Below the pieces are notes generated by a model. The model worked only from the letters and a program-made list of their open reading frames with translations, did not search any database and was not told the origin of the DNA. A stretch of 16,421 nucleotides of DNA from Pseudomonadales bacterium. Its GTDB lineage: Bacteria > Pseudomonadota > Gammaproteobacteria > Pseudomonadales > Azotimanducaceae. The stretch lies in contig JAQWQN010000182.1 in the NCBI GenBank assembly GCA_029244465.1, forward strand, positions 1 through 16,421, written 5' to 3'. The first letter of the stretch is position 1, and each line of letters starts with the position of its first letter. Positions 1-8,438 of the stretch are shown here, piece after piece. The position numbers and the translations under genes are program-made.

Positions 1-2313
1 CACATCGATGAACCGGTCTGGGCCACTCTGCCGGTACACGACAACATGCGTGTGATTGATCCCGATTCGATGGCGACTCCAGAGTATGCAACCCATACAC
101 GGTTGTTCTTCACGAATCGCGGCCTCTACGTCTCCGCCGTAATGACGCAACCGGCGGAGACACTCGTTGCTCGCCTTTCTTCGCGTGATCAGTTCATCAA
201 CCGTGACGCTTACGGGATCACGGTTGATACCTCTGGCGAAGGTTTGTATGGCTATTGGTTCAAGGTGAATCTTGGTGGTTCACTGATGGACGGTCGCGTG
301 CTTCCCGAACGCACATTTAGCGAGCAATGGGATGGACCGTGGCAGGGTGAAAGTCAGAGAACTGAAAGCGGTTGGAGCGTGGAGATGTTCTTACCCTGGT
401 CCATGATGGCACTACCACAAGGCACCACCGACCGAGAAATCGGTATCTGGATCGAGCGTAAGGTCGCCCATCGCGATGAACTGTACGGCTGGCCCGCGCT
501 ACCATTTACCTCCCCCAGGTTCATGTCGGCGTTGCAACCGGCCGCCTTACCCAATCTCCAAGCCCAGTCCCAACTCGCTGTATTTCCCTATGTATCAGCA
601 ACCCATGACGCGATCGCCAAAGATGATGAATACCGAGTCGGTGCTGATCTCGCGTGGCGACCCACGCCGAACGCGCAGTTAACCGCAACCCTCAACCCAG
701 ACTTTGGTGCCGTTGAATCCGATGAAGTCGTGGTCAATCTCACAGCGTTCGAGACTTTCTTTCCCGAAAAACGTCTTTTTTTCTTGGAGGGTACCGAAGT
801 CTTCATCACGACACCGCGGTCGGACCTCAGACGCTATCGATCTAGTCGCCAAGGCAGTGGTGCACGAGCAACGCCCTCGACATTCACCCCAGAACCAACA
901 ACGCTTCTTAATACCCGTCGCATTGGCGGACCGCCGCGACAACTCGACCTACCCGATGGGGTTGAAGTTGATCCGGTCGAACGCGGCAAGCCAACCGATC
1001 TACTCGGCGCAGTCAAATCCACAGGCTCACTGGGCAACGTCCGCTACGGTTTTCTTGGCGCATTCGAAGACGATGTCGAGTTACCGGGTCGCATAACCGA
1101 AACCGGTCAAACGATCAAAGTCACGGAGGACGGTCGAGACTTTGGCGTCGTGCGCGCTTTGTACGAGGCGACTGGCAAATCGCGCAAGAGCATTGGCTAC
1201 ATGGGAACGCTTGTTACTTTGCCTGATGACGATTCAACCGCGCACTCAATCGATGCGCACTATTTGTCAGAAAAAGGCACCATCAAATTCGACACGCAAG
1301 TGATGAGTTCTGATGCACGGGGATTGCAAGGCTACGGCATGCTTGCCGACCTTGTGTATACGCAAAGACGAGGGCTGACCCACTTCTTTGGCTTCGATTA
1401 CATTGACGATCAATTCAACGTCAGTGACTTGGGCTTTATCCGGCAAAACGATATCTTCAACGGACAATATGGCATCACCCTCCAGGGTGGTGGCCAAACG
1501 GGCGATCGCTTTCGCTATACGCGCAACGCTCTTTTTATCAACGCACAAACCAATACAGACGGGTTTCTCAATCGCTCCGGGATTTTTTCTAACCATACCT
1601 ACCTGCTACAAAACAACTCACAAGTTCGCTTTGAAGTGGATTACTACCCAGAACGCTGGGACGACGTTAACAGTCGAGGCAATGGCTGGTACAAAACAGA
1701 TGCCCGCTGGTTTACTCAAATCGGCTACGGGACCGATTCATCCAAGCGTCTGTCGTTTAGTGGCACCATGGGCGCGGAGCAAGAAGAACTCGATGGCACC
1801 TGGACTTATGCGACTGACCTCGGGTTTACCTATACACCCACCGACAACTTAACGTTTGAATTCGATGTCACCTACAAAAAGCGCGACGGTTGGCTCGTCT
1901 ACCGAACCGGACGCAATGTCACCACCTACGCTGCCAATGACCTCAAACCCCGCCTGTCTTTGGATTATTTCGTCTCCGCCAAGCACCAGCTGCGGCTCAC
2001 CATGCAGTGGGCTGGTATCCAGGCCGATGCACAAGACTACTGGTCCATCCCACTCACTGACGGAGATTTAGTCACTCGCGCGCTCGGGCCAAGTGACCCA
2101 GAAGAAGACTTTTCGCTTTCCCGACTGACCGCGCAATTGCGTTATCGGTGGGAAATCGGCCCGTTGTCTGACCTCTTCGTGGTGTACACACGTGGCAGCA
2201 ATCTCGCCCTAATGGATGACGAAGACGGTTTTAGCGCATTGTTTAACGACGCCATAGACGACCCAATTCTCGACTTCTTAGTGCTGAAACTGCGCTACCG
2301 TTTTGGCAGATGA
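1..2313 (+). CDS. DUF5916-type outer-membrane protein with N-terminal CBM9-like domain (5' partial)
   Basis: The reading frame is open from base 1, so the gene is cut by the left edge; the first ATG at 46 is probably internal, because the residues before it (IDEPVWATLP) already look like the start of a carbohydrate-binding family 9-like domain ('to be, is-a... vW'). About 770 residues are visible. Roughly residues 1-185 form the CBM9-like beta-sandwich, with the typical phrase GYWFKVNLGGSLMDG. The rest is rich in alternating aromatic and polar residues, as in a membrane beta-barrel, with the family phrase FFPEKRLFFLEG near residue 250 and a last strand LKLRYRFGR. This is the layout of DUF5916 proteins, which are predicted to sit in the outer membrane; their substrate is not established. 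The stop overlaps the next gene start by 4 bp (ATGA), suggesting translational coupling to a secreted di-haem protein. Family assignment is good; function is unknown. Confidence 0.85.
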   Translation, partial: HIDEPVWATLPVHDNMRVIDPDSMATPEYATHTRLFFTNRGLYVSAVMTQPAETLVARLSSRDQFINRDAYGITVDTSGEGLYGYWFKVNLGGSLMDGRVLPERTFSEQWDGPWQGESQRTESGWSVEMFLPWSMMALPQGTTDREIGIWIERKVAHRDELYGWPALPFTSPRFMSALQPAALPNLQAQSQLAVFPYVSATHDAIAKDDEYRVGADLAWRPTPNAQLTATLNPDFGAVESDEVVVNLTAFETFFPEKRLFFLEGTEVFITTPRSDLRRYRSSRQGSGARATPSTFTPEPTTLLNTRRIGGPPRQLDLPDGVEVDPVERGKPTDLLGAVKSTGSLGNVRYGFLGAFEDDVELPGRITETGQTIKVTEDGRDFGVVRALYEATGKSRKSIGYMGTLVTLPDDDSTAHSIDAHYLSEKGTIKFDTQVMSSDARGLQGYGMLADLVYTQRRGLTHFFGFDYIDDQFNVSDLGFIRQNDIFNGQYGITLQGGGQTGDRFRYTRNALFINAQTNTDGFLNRSGIFSNHTYLLQNNSQVRFEVDYYPERWDDVNSRGNGWYKTDARWFTQIGYGTDSSKRLSFSGTMGAEQEELDGTWTYATDLGFTYTPTDNLTFEFDVTYKKRDGWLVYRTGRNVTTYAANDLKPRLSLDYFVSAKHQLRLTMQWAGIQADAQDYWSIPLTDGDLVTRALGPSDPEEDFSLSRLTAQLRYRWEIGPLSDLFVVYTRGSNLALMDDEDGFSALFNDAIDDPILDFLVLKLRYRFGR

Positions 2314-3407
2314 GGATACGTACACTCCTCCTTGTCTCGACCATCAGCTTAACCCTTCCCGCCCTGTCTGCGGCCTTCGAGACGAAAGCCAAATTAGGCG
2401 AAGCGCTGTTTTTCGAAACGAGCTTATCCGGCGACCGGACACAAGCTTGTGCGACCTGCCACATGCCCGCGGCAGCTTTCACCGATGCGAGACCCAATCG
2501 ATTTGACCGTGCCGTCTCCATCGGTGCGGATGGCACAACGGTTGGGCGACGCCACACCCCGACACTCAGCTATGTGGGAGAAATACCCGCTTTTCATGTC
2601 AACGATGCAGGCCTCCACACAGGCGGCTTGTTCTATGACGGCAGAGCACACGATCTATCCGCACAAGCAGATGGACCCCTCTTCAGCCCGCTAGAAATGG
2701 CCCTGCCATCAGCAGAGGTGTTAGTCGATCGAATCAAAGAGGTTCCCCTATATGCTGAGGCGATCACGCGATTATTTAGTCGCGAGGCGCTGGCGCAACC
2801 CGATAGCGTGCTGACCGCCGTTGCGGAAAGCCTCGCGTCATTCCAACGTAGCGTCGCGTTCTCGCCGTATGATGCCAAATACGATCGCTTTCTACGTGGC
2901 GAAATTGTACTCACCAAATTGGAAGAACATGGCAGACTCTTGTTCTTCTCTACCCTGATCAACTGCCACAGTTGTCACAAGCTTGATCACCCCAGCCGAG
3001 AAACTTTCACCGATTTCAGTTACCACAACATCGGTATACCGCAGAATCTGAGCGTCAATCTCATTCAGCCTGATCTCGGACTGGCAGAAAACCCCGCAGT
3101 CCAGGACAAGCAACAGGAGGGTAAGTTTCGCGTGCCAACGTTGCGTAATATAGCGATCACCGCCCCTTATATGCACAACGGCGTATTTCAAGAATTAGAA
3201 ACAATCATGCACTTCTATAATAAATACGTGATGCAGGCGCCCAACAATCCTGAAACAGGGCTGCCTTGGGATGACCCAGAAGTCACCGAAAATATCAGTC
3301 TGGATTTACTTCGCCAGGGTCAGCCTCTGGACGAGTACCGCATCAACTCGCTGATCGCTTTTCTTGAAACCCTGACTGACAAACAATTCGAGCATCTCCT
3401 TGACTGA
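2310..3407 (+). CDS. Di-haem cytochrome c peroxidase / MauG-family protein, secreted
   Basis: A 365-residue periplasmic protein. The N-terminus is a Sec signal peptide (MRIRTLLLV..., likely cut near ALSA-A, residues 18-22). Two c-type haem sites are seen: CATCH at residues 47-51 and CHSCH at residues 219-223. APYMHNG follows, with Met288 in the place of the conserved distal ligand of bacterial cytochrome c peroxidases. Length and motif order fit the CcpA/MauG family, which either reduces hydrogen peroxide with electrons from small cytochromes or oxidises a protein or organic substrate. The motifs cannot separate these roles. The start overlaps the stop of the DUF5916 gene by 4 bp and has no obvious strong ribosome-binding site, so it is probably translated by coupling. 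Family call is firm; true peroxidase activity is inferred. Confidence 0.93.
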   Translation: MRIRTLLLVSTISLTLPALSAAFETKAKLGEALFFETSLSGDRTQACATCHMPAAAFTDARPNRFDRAVSIGADGTTVGRRHTPTLSYVGEIPAFHVNDAGLHTGGLFYDGRAHDLSAQADGPLFSPLEMALPSAEVLVDRIKEVPLYAEAITRLFSREALAQPDSVLTAVAESLASFQRSVAFSPYDAKYDRFLRGEIVLTKLEEHGRLLFFSTLINCHSCHKLDHPSRETFTDFSYHNIGIPQNLSVNLIQPDLGLAENPAVQDKQQEGKFRVPTLRNIAITAPYMHNGVFQELETIMHFYNKYVMQAPNNPETGLPWDDPEVTENISLDLLRQGQPLDEYRINSLIAFLETLTDKQFEHLLD

Positions 3408-3463
3408 GATCAAACAGATTGAGTCTGCTGTCCATTTCAATATGGCGTGTTAAGGACTAGATC

Positions 3464-3903
3464 ATGGCAGAACTTGACGAGCGCGTTGGCGATCAACTGT
3501 CGCTCGTCACTCACGTTTATCAACTCGGCATCAATATCACACCGATGGTAGCGGCCATTGGCGGTCTCACAGAGGGGCTCAGCCTGACCCTGCGAGGACC
3601 CGTTTCCAACTGCGGGGCGGGGGCGATCGGCGTGACCTATGATGCTGATATTGAACGTGCAATCAGCACCGTCAAAGAATTACTAATTGCCCAGCCTGAC
3701 GTTTCCGACGTCCTCCTAACCTGAGGTCGGAATCTCTGCGTTTGGTGATTCGAGCGTCGACATTGAACATCGTTATTGCGCGCCGTCGGGTCGTTACTAT
3801 CCAACTAAACACAGCCTAAACCTGGCAATTTTTTAACGCTTTCAAGCAAGCCGGAATCGATATCCCATTACCACAACGCGCAATTCGCTGGCTGCAAAAG
3901 TGA
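3464..3903 (+). pseudogene. Decayed MscS-family mechanosensitive channel gene
   Basis: Three pieces in three frames reconstruct an MscS C-terminal half. Piece 1 is an 86-codon ORF (3464-3724, possible AAGGA ribosome-binding site). Its residues 33-49, GLTEGLSLTLRGPVSN, match the pore-lining TM3 helix of MscS proteins. It then jumps near base 3620 to GVTYDADIERAI, the beginning of the MscS C-terminal alpha/beta domain; about 65-80 residues of the intervening beta domain are missing. Piece 2 (from about 3726, next frame) reads VGISAFGDSSVDIEHRY and ends LNLAIF at a TAA (3834-3836) created at a run of six T. Piece 3 (from about 3832, third frame) reads FNAFKQAGIDIPLPQR, the near-invariant MscS ending, to the TGA at 3901-3903. 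One internal deletion and two frame breaks make a working channel very unlikely. The 86-residue ORF could still be translated. It ends 4 bp from the end of the convergent gene. Confidence 0.82.
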
Positions 3904-3907
3904 GTCT

Positions 3908-5101
3908 TTAACGACCGTTAACCTCGGCTTTCGCGTAATAGCTGATTGTCACTCGTTTAGGACTGCTTAACGTGGCGTTGCGAGTTTTGGTTGCCAGGGC
4001 TTGCGAGCGCCGCATCAAACGATCATCTCCAAGCTCTCCGGCGGTCGCTGCGCGGAAAGCGAAAAAACGAGCATCATGGCCCGGCAAATCGATTGCTTGT
4101 TCTATCGCTAACAGCGCCGCATCAAAATCCTGTTTAGCAAAGGCGAGGTTTGCTCTAGCGTAGTGATAGTAAGGATTGCGACGCTGATACCAATACACAC
4201 GCCGTTCAAATTCCGCAGCCCTCTCAAGCCTTCCTTGCGTCGTGAGAGCAACGACCATGCCCGCGAGCGCGCTCTTGTTCCGATTGTCGAGCGACAACGC
4301 AACTTCGTAAGCTTGTTGGGCAATTTTCGGTTTACCCAGTCGTGAATAAAACACGCCCAGATTGTTCCAAACAAATTTGTTCTCCGGATCCGACAGGGCA
4401 GCTCTCTTTAGCTCGGCAAATGATCCTTCAAAATCTCCCGCATTTAACTGATCCACCGCTAGATTGAGGTGGTAAAGGGCTTCGGCAAAGGCGTCGCTGA
4501 CCAGCGTCGGCTCTGCAAAATCGGCCTCCAGTTGCACTCGGTTAAAATCAACGATGAGCTCGCCAGCGGAGCGTCGAGCTAACCCTATCTCATCGATAAC
4601 GACATTGATGTGATTGTTCCGAACCAACTGGCCTTGAGTCACATTCCACGCCGGGTAGTTTTCAACCAGCTGATAGCTCGCGTTCAATCCAACAGCCCTT
4701 GCGAGGGCAATGAACATGTTCGTATAACCCAGGCAATTGCCTTCAGCGGAACCGAAGGTTTGCGCGGCCGAATAAGTTCCATCAGCTCGGTAACGGTTGG
4801 CAAAATAGCCTCGGTTGACAAGCGCAGCCATAAGTGTTCGAAATCTCGTGTAGGAAATGTCTGAATCTAGGATGTTTTCTGTTGCGATGAACACGCGCAT
4901 CTCATCAGACACCTCGAGCAAATCAGACGCGGCAGCCGCTTCTATCTCTTTACCGAAGGCAAGTTCTCCATGAATCAGAGCGGGAATGTTTGCGCTGGCC
5001 GAGGGAAACGTGGGATAACTCATGCACCCGATCAGCACCAGCACGATCGACCATAGAGTGATTTGCTTTAAACCAATAACGAAGCCGGACACACGCTGCA
5101 C
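3908..5101 (-). CDS. Lipoprotein with transglutaminase-like domain and TPR repeats
   Basis: A 397-residue predicted lipoprotein. A hydrophobic segment (residues 11-25) ends in the lipobox LIGC, with Cys26 as the lipid-attachment site. Residues 60-190 look like a transglutaminase/peptidase-like fold: Cys123 in EGNCLGYTN, His164 in NNHINVVI and Asp185 in IVDFN are spaced as a Cys-His-Asp triad. From about residue 207 there are three to four TPR-like helix pairs, for example FVWNNLGVFYSRLGKPKIAQQAYEVAL (split around residues 243-270). Transglutaminase-like proteins of this kind may act as amidases, proteases or inactive binding modules; the triad suggests activity but no substrate is known. The start is GTG; there is no ATG, GTG or TTG upstream in frame and it gives a proper signal peptide. 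A GGA about 5 nt before it is a modest ribosome-binding site. Five 13-bp repeats lie just upstream. It seems to be a single-gene unit, convergent with the mscS remnant. Confidence 0.85.
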   Translation of the reverse strand: MQRVSGFVIGLKQITLWSIVLVLIGCMSYPTFPSASANIPALIHGELAFGKEIEAAAASDLLEVSDEMRVFIATENILDSDISYTRFRTLMAALVNRGYFANRYRADGTYSAAQTFGSAEGNCLGYTNMFIALARAVGLNASYQLVENYPAWNVTQGQLVRNNHINVVIDEIGLARRSAGELIVDFNRVQLEADFAEPTLVSDAFAEALYHLNLAVDQLNAGDFEGSFAELKRAALSDPENKFVWNNLGVFYSRLGKPKIAQQAYEVALSLDNRNKSALAGMVVALTTQGRLERAAEFERRVYWYQRRNPYYHYARANLAFAKQDFDAALLAIEQAIDLPGHDARFFAFRAATAGELGDDRLMRRSQALATKTRNATLSSPKRVTISYYAKAEVNGR

Positions 5102-5107
5102 TCCTAT

Positions 5108-5172
5108 CCAGAACCTTTGGCCAGAACCTTTGGCCAGAACCTTCGGCCAGAACCTATAGCCAAAACTTTCGG
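5108..5172. repeat. Five tandem 13-bp repeats in a 5' leader
   Basis: Five head-to-tail copies of CCAGAACCTTTGG. Copies at 5108 and 5121 are identical, 5134 differs at one base (CCAGAACCTTCGG), 5147 ends CTATAG, and 5160 is CCAAAACTTTCGG. They start 7 bp upstream of the GTG start of the transglutaminase-like lipoprotein gene (- strand), so they lie in its leader or promoter. The first two copies being identical and the outer ones drifted fits slippage expansion from the gene-proximal side. Confidence 0.9.
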
Positions 5173-5226
5173 CTAACCCTTGCCAGTCTATTAGATCCGA
5201 CTACGCCCCACGCTATAGTCCGACAG

Positions 5227-5775
5227 CTATCCTCGATTGAAAACGCGCCGAACGGTTCGTTCTTCCTTATCAGCCTCAATCGTGAGCTCAACCGTCAAGC
5301 GGTCCCCGAACACGATGTACCGCTCAAATACCGACATGTCAGGCGCCTTGGAAATAATGACGAGATCGTTTTCCTCCCAACCCGCATAGACTTCCCACAG
5401 CCCCCTCTGCCTTTCTCCCCAACTGACATCGCGGTAAACGCCGGGTTCATGCCCGATACCCATTGAATCGTGGTTTTGCTCAATGGTGACTTGCGCTGCG
5501 CGCAATATTTGAAAATCATGCACGACAAACGCAAAGCCACTCCCCAAAGCACCGAGCACATCATTGCGCCGCTTAATCACTTGATCATTGTTGTGACGAA
5601 CACGCTTGTGCCCAACCAAGCCCTGTTGATAGTCAGGGATGTCGTCGGAATCCGCAAAATCGAGTGTCCACGATCCAGTCAGATCCACGCCTTGTGGATT
5701 ATCCGCGACCAATTCAATCCCAGAGCAACCCGCGAGCATCACCGTTATTAAGCAAATAGGCAGGCATCGCGCCAC
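5227..5775 (-). CDS. Small predicted lipoprotein, beta-rich, unknown function
   Basis: From a GTG at 5775 the protein has 182 residues. It begins with a short basic and hydrophobic segment ending in the lipobox VMLAGC (Cys at residue 17), so it should be a lipoprotein. The mature part opens with LTGSWTLDF and alternates short beta-like strands, ending in paired strands around YIVFGDRLTVELTIEAD; this is reminiscent of lipocalin-like lipoproteins, but I cannot name a family. The frame is open further up to an ATG at 5859, giving 210 residues, but that start would overlap the thioesterase gene by 80 bp and put 28 charged residues before the signal peptide, so I prefer the GTG 4 bp after the thioesterase stop. 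It is the last gene of the run that starts at 8855. Confidence 0.72.
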   Translation of the reverse strand: MARCLPICLITVMLAGCSGIELVADNPQGVDLTGSWTLDFADSDDIPDYQQGLVGHKRVRHNNDQVIKRRNDVLGALGSGFAFVVHDFQILRAAQVTIEQNHDSMGIGHEPGVYRDVSWGERQRGLWEVYAGWEENDLVIISKAPDMSVFERYIVFGDRLTVELTIEADKEERTVRRVFNRG

Positions 5776-5779
5776 TGTA

Positions 5780-6208
5780 CTATCTCGGGTCCCTGATCGT
5801 ACACGTCCCTTGCGCCATCGCGCAGGTTCGACCTTCGTTCTCAATATCGATTCGCACAATCGCCATCGTCCGCGTCATATTCATAATCTCAGCACGCGCG
5901 CTCACCACGCCTTTTGCGACCGGCGCGGTGAGGTTGATCTTAAATTCTGTCGTTGCGGCCCACTGCCCTTTTTGCATAGCCGGATAACACACACAGCCCA
6001 GCATATGATCACAAAATGCGGACAAAACTCCACCGTGCATATTGCCAAATCCAGTGATGAGTTCCTCTCGTACTGCCATCGTTGCCGCCATCCAACCAGG
6101 CCCCGCATCCGTGATTTCAAACCCTAAGAACTCAACAATACCCCCTTGTCCGGTGGCGGGACCTTTAAATCGTTCCGCTACTTTTGCATTGAACGCTATA
6201 TCAGACAT
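5780..6208 (-). CDS. PaaI-type hotdog-fold thioesterase
   Basis: A 142-residue single-domain hotdog protein, a usual length for the family. GNMHGGVLSAFCDHMLG (residues 55-71) carries the HGG signature and Asp67, the position that normally holds the catalytic Asp/Glu of PaaI-like acyl-CoA thioesterases. TTEFKINLTAPV (86-97) and the following strands match the fold's second half. It is expected to hydrolyse an acyl-CoA or aryl-CoA thioester in the cytoplasm; chain specificity cannot be read from sequence. The ATG is preceded by AAGAGA about 6 nt away. It lies 18 bp after the dehydrogenase and 4 bp before the lipoprotein gene, so it belongs to the same operon, where it may release a CoA-bound product. 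Confidence 0.88.
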   Translation of the reverse strand: MSDIAFNAKVAERFKGPATGQGGIVEFLGFEITDAGPGWMAATMAVREELITGFGNMHGGVLSAFCDHMLGCVCYPAMQKGQWAATTEFKINLTAPVAKGVVSARAEIMNMTRTMAIVRIDIENEGRTCAMAQGTCTIRDPR

Positions 6209-6226
6209 AAAAATCTCTTGGTTGGC

Positions 6227-7324
6227 TTAGTGTTCAGGGACGAGGCAGGAATGGATAGATTCATCATTAGGTACTTCACGCGCTAGGGTCTTGATCGCGA
6301 GCTCTGCATCGGCGAGCGCAAAGTTATGTGTGTGCATTGCTAAGAGATCAACCTGCCCCGACTCTATATATTTAATTGCGGCTTTGTACCCTGTCGATGT
6401 CACACCAATCGCACCCTGCACCTGGATCTCTTTGGTCACGACATAATCGGAAACGAAATTCTCCACCTTCTTGAACCCCTTCATACCCGCGAGGATGACC
6501 TTGCCGCCAGCTCTGACCATCCGAATCGCATCACTGACCGGTTTTGTTGCATAAGCACTGACGTCCACTACAACATCCGCACCAACGCCGTTGGTCAGTT
6601 CCTTGACGCGCCGTACCGGGTCTTCGTTGTCGACATCGATCGTATGATCGGCGCCAAACAATTTAGCAATCCGTAACTTTTCTGCGTCGGCTTCGATACC
6701 AGTGACAACGATTTTTCCTGCACCTACCGCTCGACAAGCGACAACACTGGCTAATCCACGTTGACCTGGCCCAAGAATAACAACCGTATCCCCTGGCTGT
6801 GTATTGGGCATTTCTACCGCCCAACGGAAGCCCGCCCCCAACGGATTGAACATCACAGCAAGTTCCGGCGCTAACCTCGCATCGACTCGATGTACCACCG
6901 AGTTTGGGTGCAAGTACATGTACTGCGCGTAGCCACCCCACAAACCTGGCCACTCGGTGGTTGGTATATAGGAGTATATTTTTCGGCGATCGCACAGGTG
7001 ATAGCGGCCGCCCAAACAAGGGTCGCAGTGCCTACAGGAAAGCATCGTTTCAACAGCGACACGATCACCGACATCCACACCCCATCGCAGTGCCGCTCTA
7101 TCGCCAATTTTAGCAATCACACCGAGCGGCTCGTGACCTGGCACCACAGGCAGGGGGGTTCGCAACACATCTTCGAACTGTTCGTAGTCGCTGCCACAAA
7201 TCCCACACGCCTCTAACTTGAGAAGTGCCGAGTCGTCATCGATATCTGGTAGCTTGAGGTCCATAGGCGTCAATTCACGTTTGGCAGTCATCACCATCGC
7301 AAAGGACTTGTCCGGTAGGCTCAT
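6227..7324 (-). CDS. Zinc-dependent medium-chain alcohol dehydrogenase
   Basis: A 365-residue MDR-superfamily oxidoreductase. Catalytic zinc ligands are in place: Cys43 in CGICGSD and His64-Glu65 in PGHEPLG. A structural zinc site is complete (Cys97, Cys100, Cys103, Cys111 in CRHCDPC...C). The Rossmann motif is GPGQRG at residues 185-190, followed by an acidic residue in GIEAD at about 211, which would favour NAD over NADP. ADVVVDVSA (249-257) and GGKVILAG (273-280) are typical of the family. It should interconvert an alcohol with an aldehyde or ketone; the substrate is unknown. The ATG overlaps the stop of the flavoprotein gene by 4 bp and has GGAA about 8 nt upstream, so the two proteins are likely made together. 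Confidence 0.92.
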   Translation of the reverse strand: MSLPDKSFAMVMTAKRELTPMDLKLPDIDDDSALLKLEACGICGSDYEQFEDVLRTPLPVVPGHEPLGVIAKIGDRAALRWGVDVGDRVAVETMLSCRHCDPCLGGRYHLCDRRKIYSYIPTTEWPGLWGGYAQYMYLHPNSVVHRVDARLAPELAVMFNPLGAGFRWAVEMPNTQPGDTVVILGPGQRGLASVVACRAVGAGKIVVTGIEADAEKLRIAKLFGADHTIDVDNEDPVRRVKELTNGVGADVVVDVSAYATKPVSDAIRMVRAGGKVILAGMKGFKKVENFVSDYVVTKEIQVQGAIGVTSTGYKAAIKYIESGQVDLLAMHTHNFALADAELAIKTLAREVPNDESIHSCLVPEH

Positions 7325-8436
7325 AAAGATTTCCGCAGAAAAGAGGCTTGGTTGTTAAGCACTTCTGATGCCTCATTGACGAGTTCGGCCATGATCTCTG
7401 CCACCGGGCGCACAGCATTGAAGTAGCCAACACTTTGACCGGCTCCAGAATGAATCAGCGGTTCTATATCGTGCTCCTCAATCGCACCGAGAAGGTCACC
7501 CACCAATACATCTTGATAGGGCATTTTTAGTGGCGCTGGCGCATCCTCCGCCTCCCAAGCCTGGCTCCAACCCGTCCTTACCTGCCGGAAGGTTTTGCCT
7601 GACTCGGACCGAGTGATCACCGTATCACCACTCCCAGCATCTATAAGCTTGCGTGTGTTGACTGGGTGCATATGATCTTGGTGTTCTTCGGATAAGAGCC
7701 ACGCGGTTCCCATCCAAACGCCTTGTGCACCCATTGCGAGCGCCGCGGCAACGTGGCGACCTGTCGCAACACCACCTGCGACCAAAACGGGTATGTCTCC
7801 GGCTGCATCCACAATTTGTGGCACCAATGAGTAGGTGCCGACCGGACCTGTGTGCGCACCCGCGTCGTAACCTTGAGCAACCAAAAACTCTACACCGGCT
7901 GCAATTGCTCGCGGTACATGATGTGGACTACCGATCAAAGCCAGGGTTGTTTTACCACGTGCTTTCGCTGCAGTGACAACCTCGGGCGGGGAGCCTATCC
8001 CACACGCAAACATATTCACGCTCGACTCGAGCACTGCCTCGATTTGGGCTTCTTCTATTTCAGCCGAACGGATGAAACGCGTGCGCATGCCAGGCTCGGT
8101 GGCTTCCGGCACTTGGAATTTTTCAATCAGTGCATCCACAAACTTGCGATGTGTTTCGGGAATTTCCGCTTCGATCGCAGCACGAGAATTGTATTCCGGC
8201 ATGCCCGGTGGCAAGACCAAGTCCACACCAAACGGTTTATCTCCAACCAGCGCGCGTATCGCTGCCAATTCCCGTCTGATCTCATCAGGAAATCGGCGGG
8301 TTGCGCCATACACTCCATAGCCACCTGCGTTTGTTATCGCAGCTACTGTTGCAACATCGTGGGCAAATCCGAAAATCGGATACTGTATGGCCAAACGATC
8401 ACACACCGGAGACCAAAGCAAGCCGCTGTCAGGCAT
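7321..8436 (-). CDS. Nitronate monooxygenase-like FMN-dependent TIM-barrel oxidoreductase
   Basis: A 371-residue member of the 2-nitropropane dioxygenase/nitronate monooxygenase family, which includes FabK-like enoyl reductases. Seen directly: an N-terminal strand with PIFGFAHDVAT, IGSPHHVPRAIAAGVEFLVAQG, then YDAGAHTGPVG (190-200), where His195 sits in the position of the family's active-site His, and IPVLVAGGVATGRHVAAALAMGAQGVWMGT (split, 215-244), the phosphate-binding segment for FMN. Members oxidise alkyl nitronates or reduce/oxidise other small substrates, and annotation as nitronate monooxygenase is often only by family. The ATG has AGGAG 7 nt upstream and starts 2 bp after the stop of the 138-residue gene. 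Pairing with a dehydrogenase and a thioesterase makes a catabolic role on a carbonyl or acyl compound as plausible as nitronate detoxification. Confidence 0.87.
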   Translation of the reverse strand: MPDSGLLWSPVCDRLAIQYPIFGFAHDVATVAAITNAGGYGVYGATRRFPDEIRRELAAIRALVGDKPFGVDLVLPPGMPEYNSRAAIEAEIPETHRKFVDALIEKFQVPEATEPGMRTRFIRSAEIEEAQIEAVLESSVNMFACGIGSPPEVVTAAKARGKTTLALIGSPHHVPRAIAAGVEFLVAQGYDAGAHTGPVGTYSLVPQIVDAAGDIPVLVAGGVATGRHVAAALAMGAQGVWMGTAWLLSEEHQDHMHPVNTRKLIDAGSGDTVITRSESGKTFRQVRTGWSQAWEAEDAPAPLKMPYQDVLVGDLLGAIEEHDIEPLIHSGAGQSVGYFNAVRPVAEIMAELVNEASEVLNNQASFLRKSL

Positions 8437-8438
8437 CC

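Noticed and set aside
5108..5172. CRISPR-like array
   Set aside because: Units are 13 bp, directly adjacent, with no spacers and no cas genes nearby.
5776..5859. A longer form of the small lipoprotein starting at ATG 5859
   Set aside because: It would overlap the thioesterase gene by 80 bp and place 28 mostly charged residues before the signal peptide.
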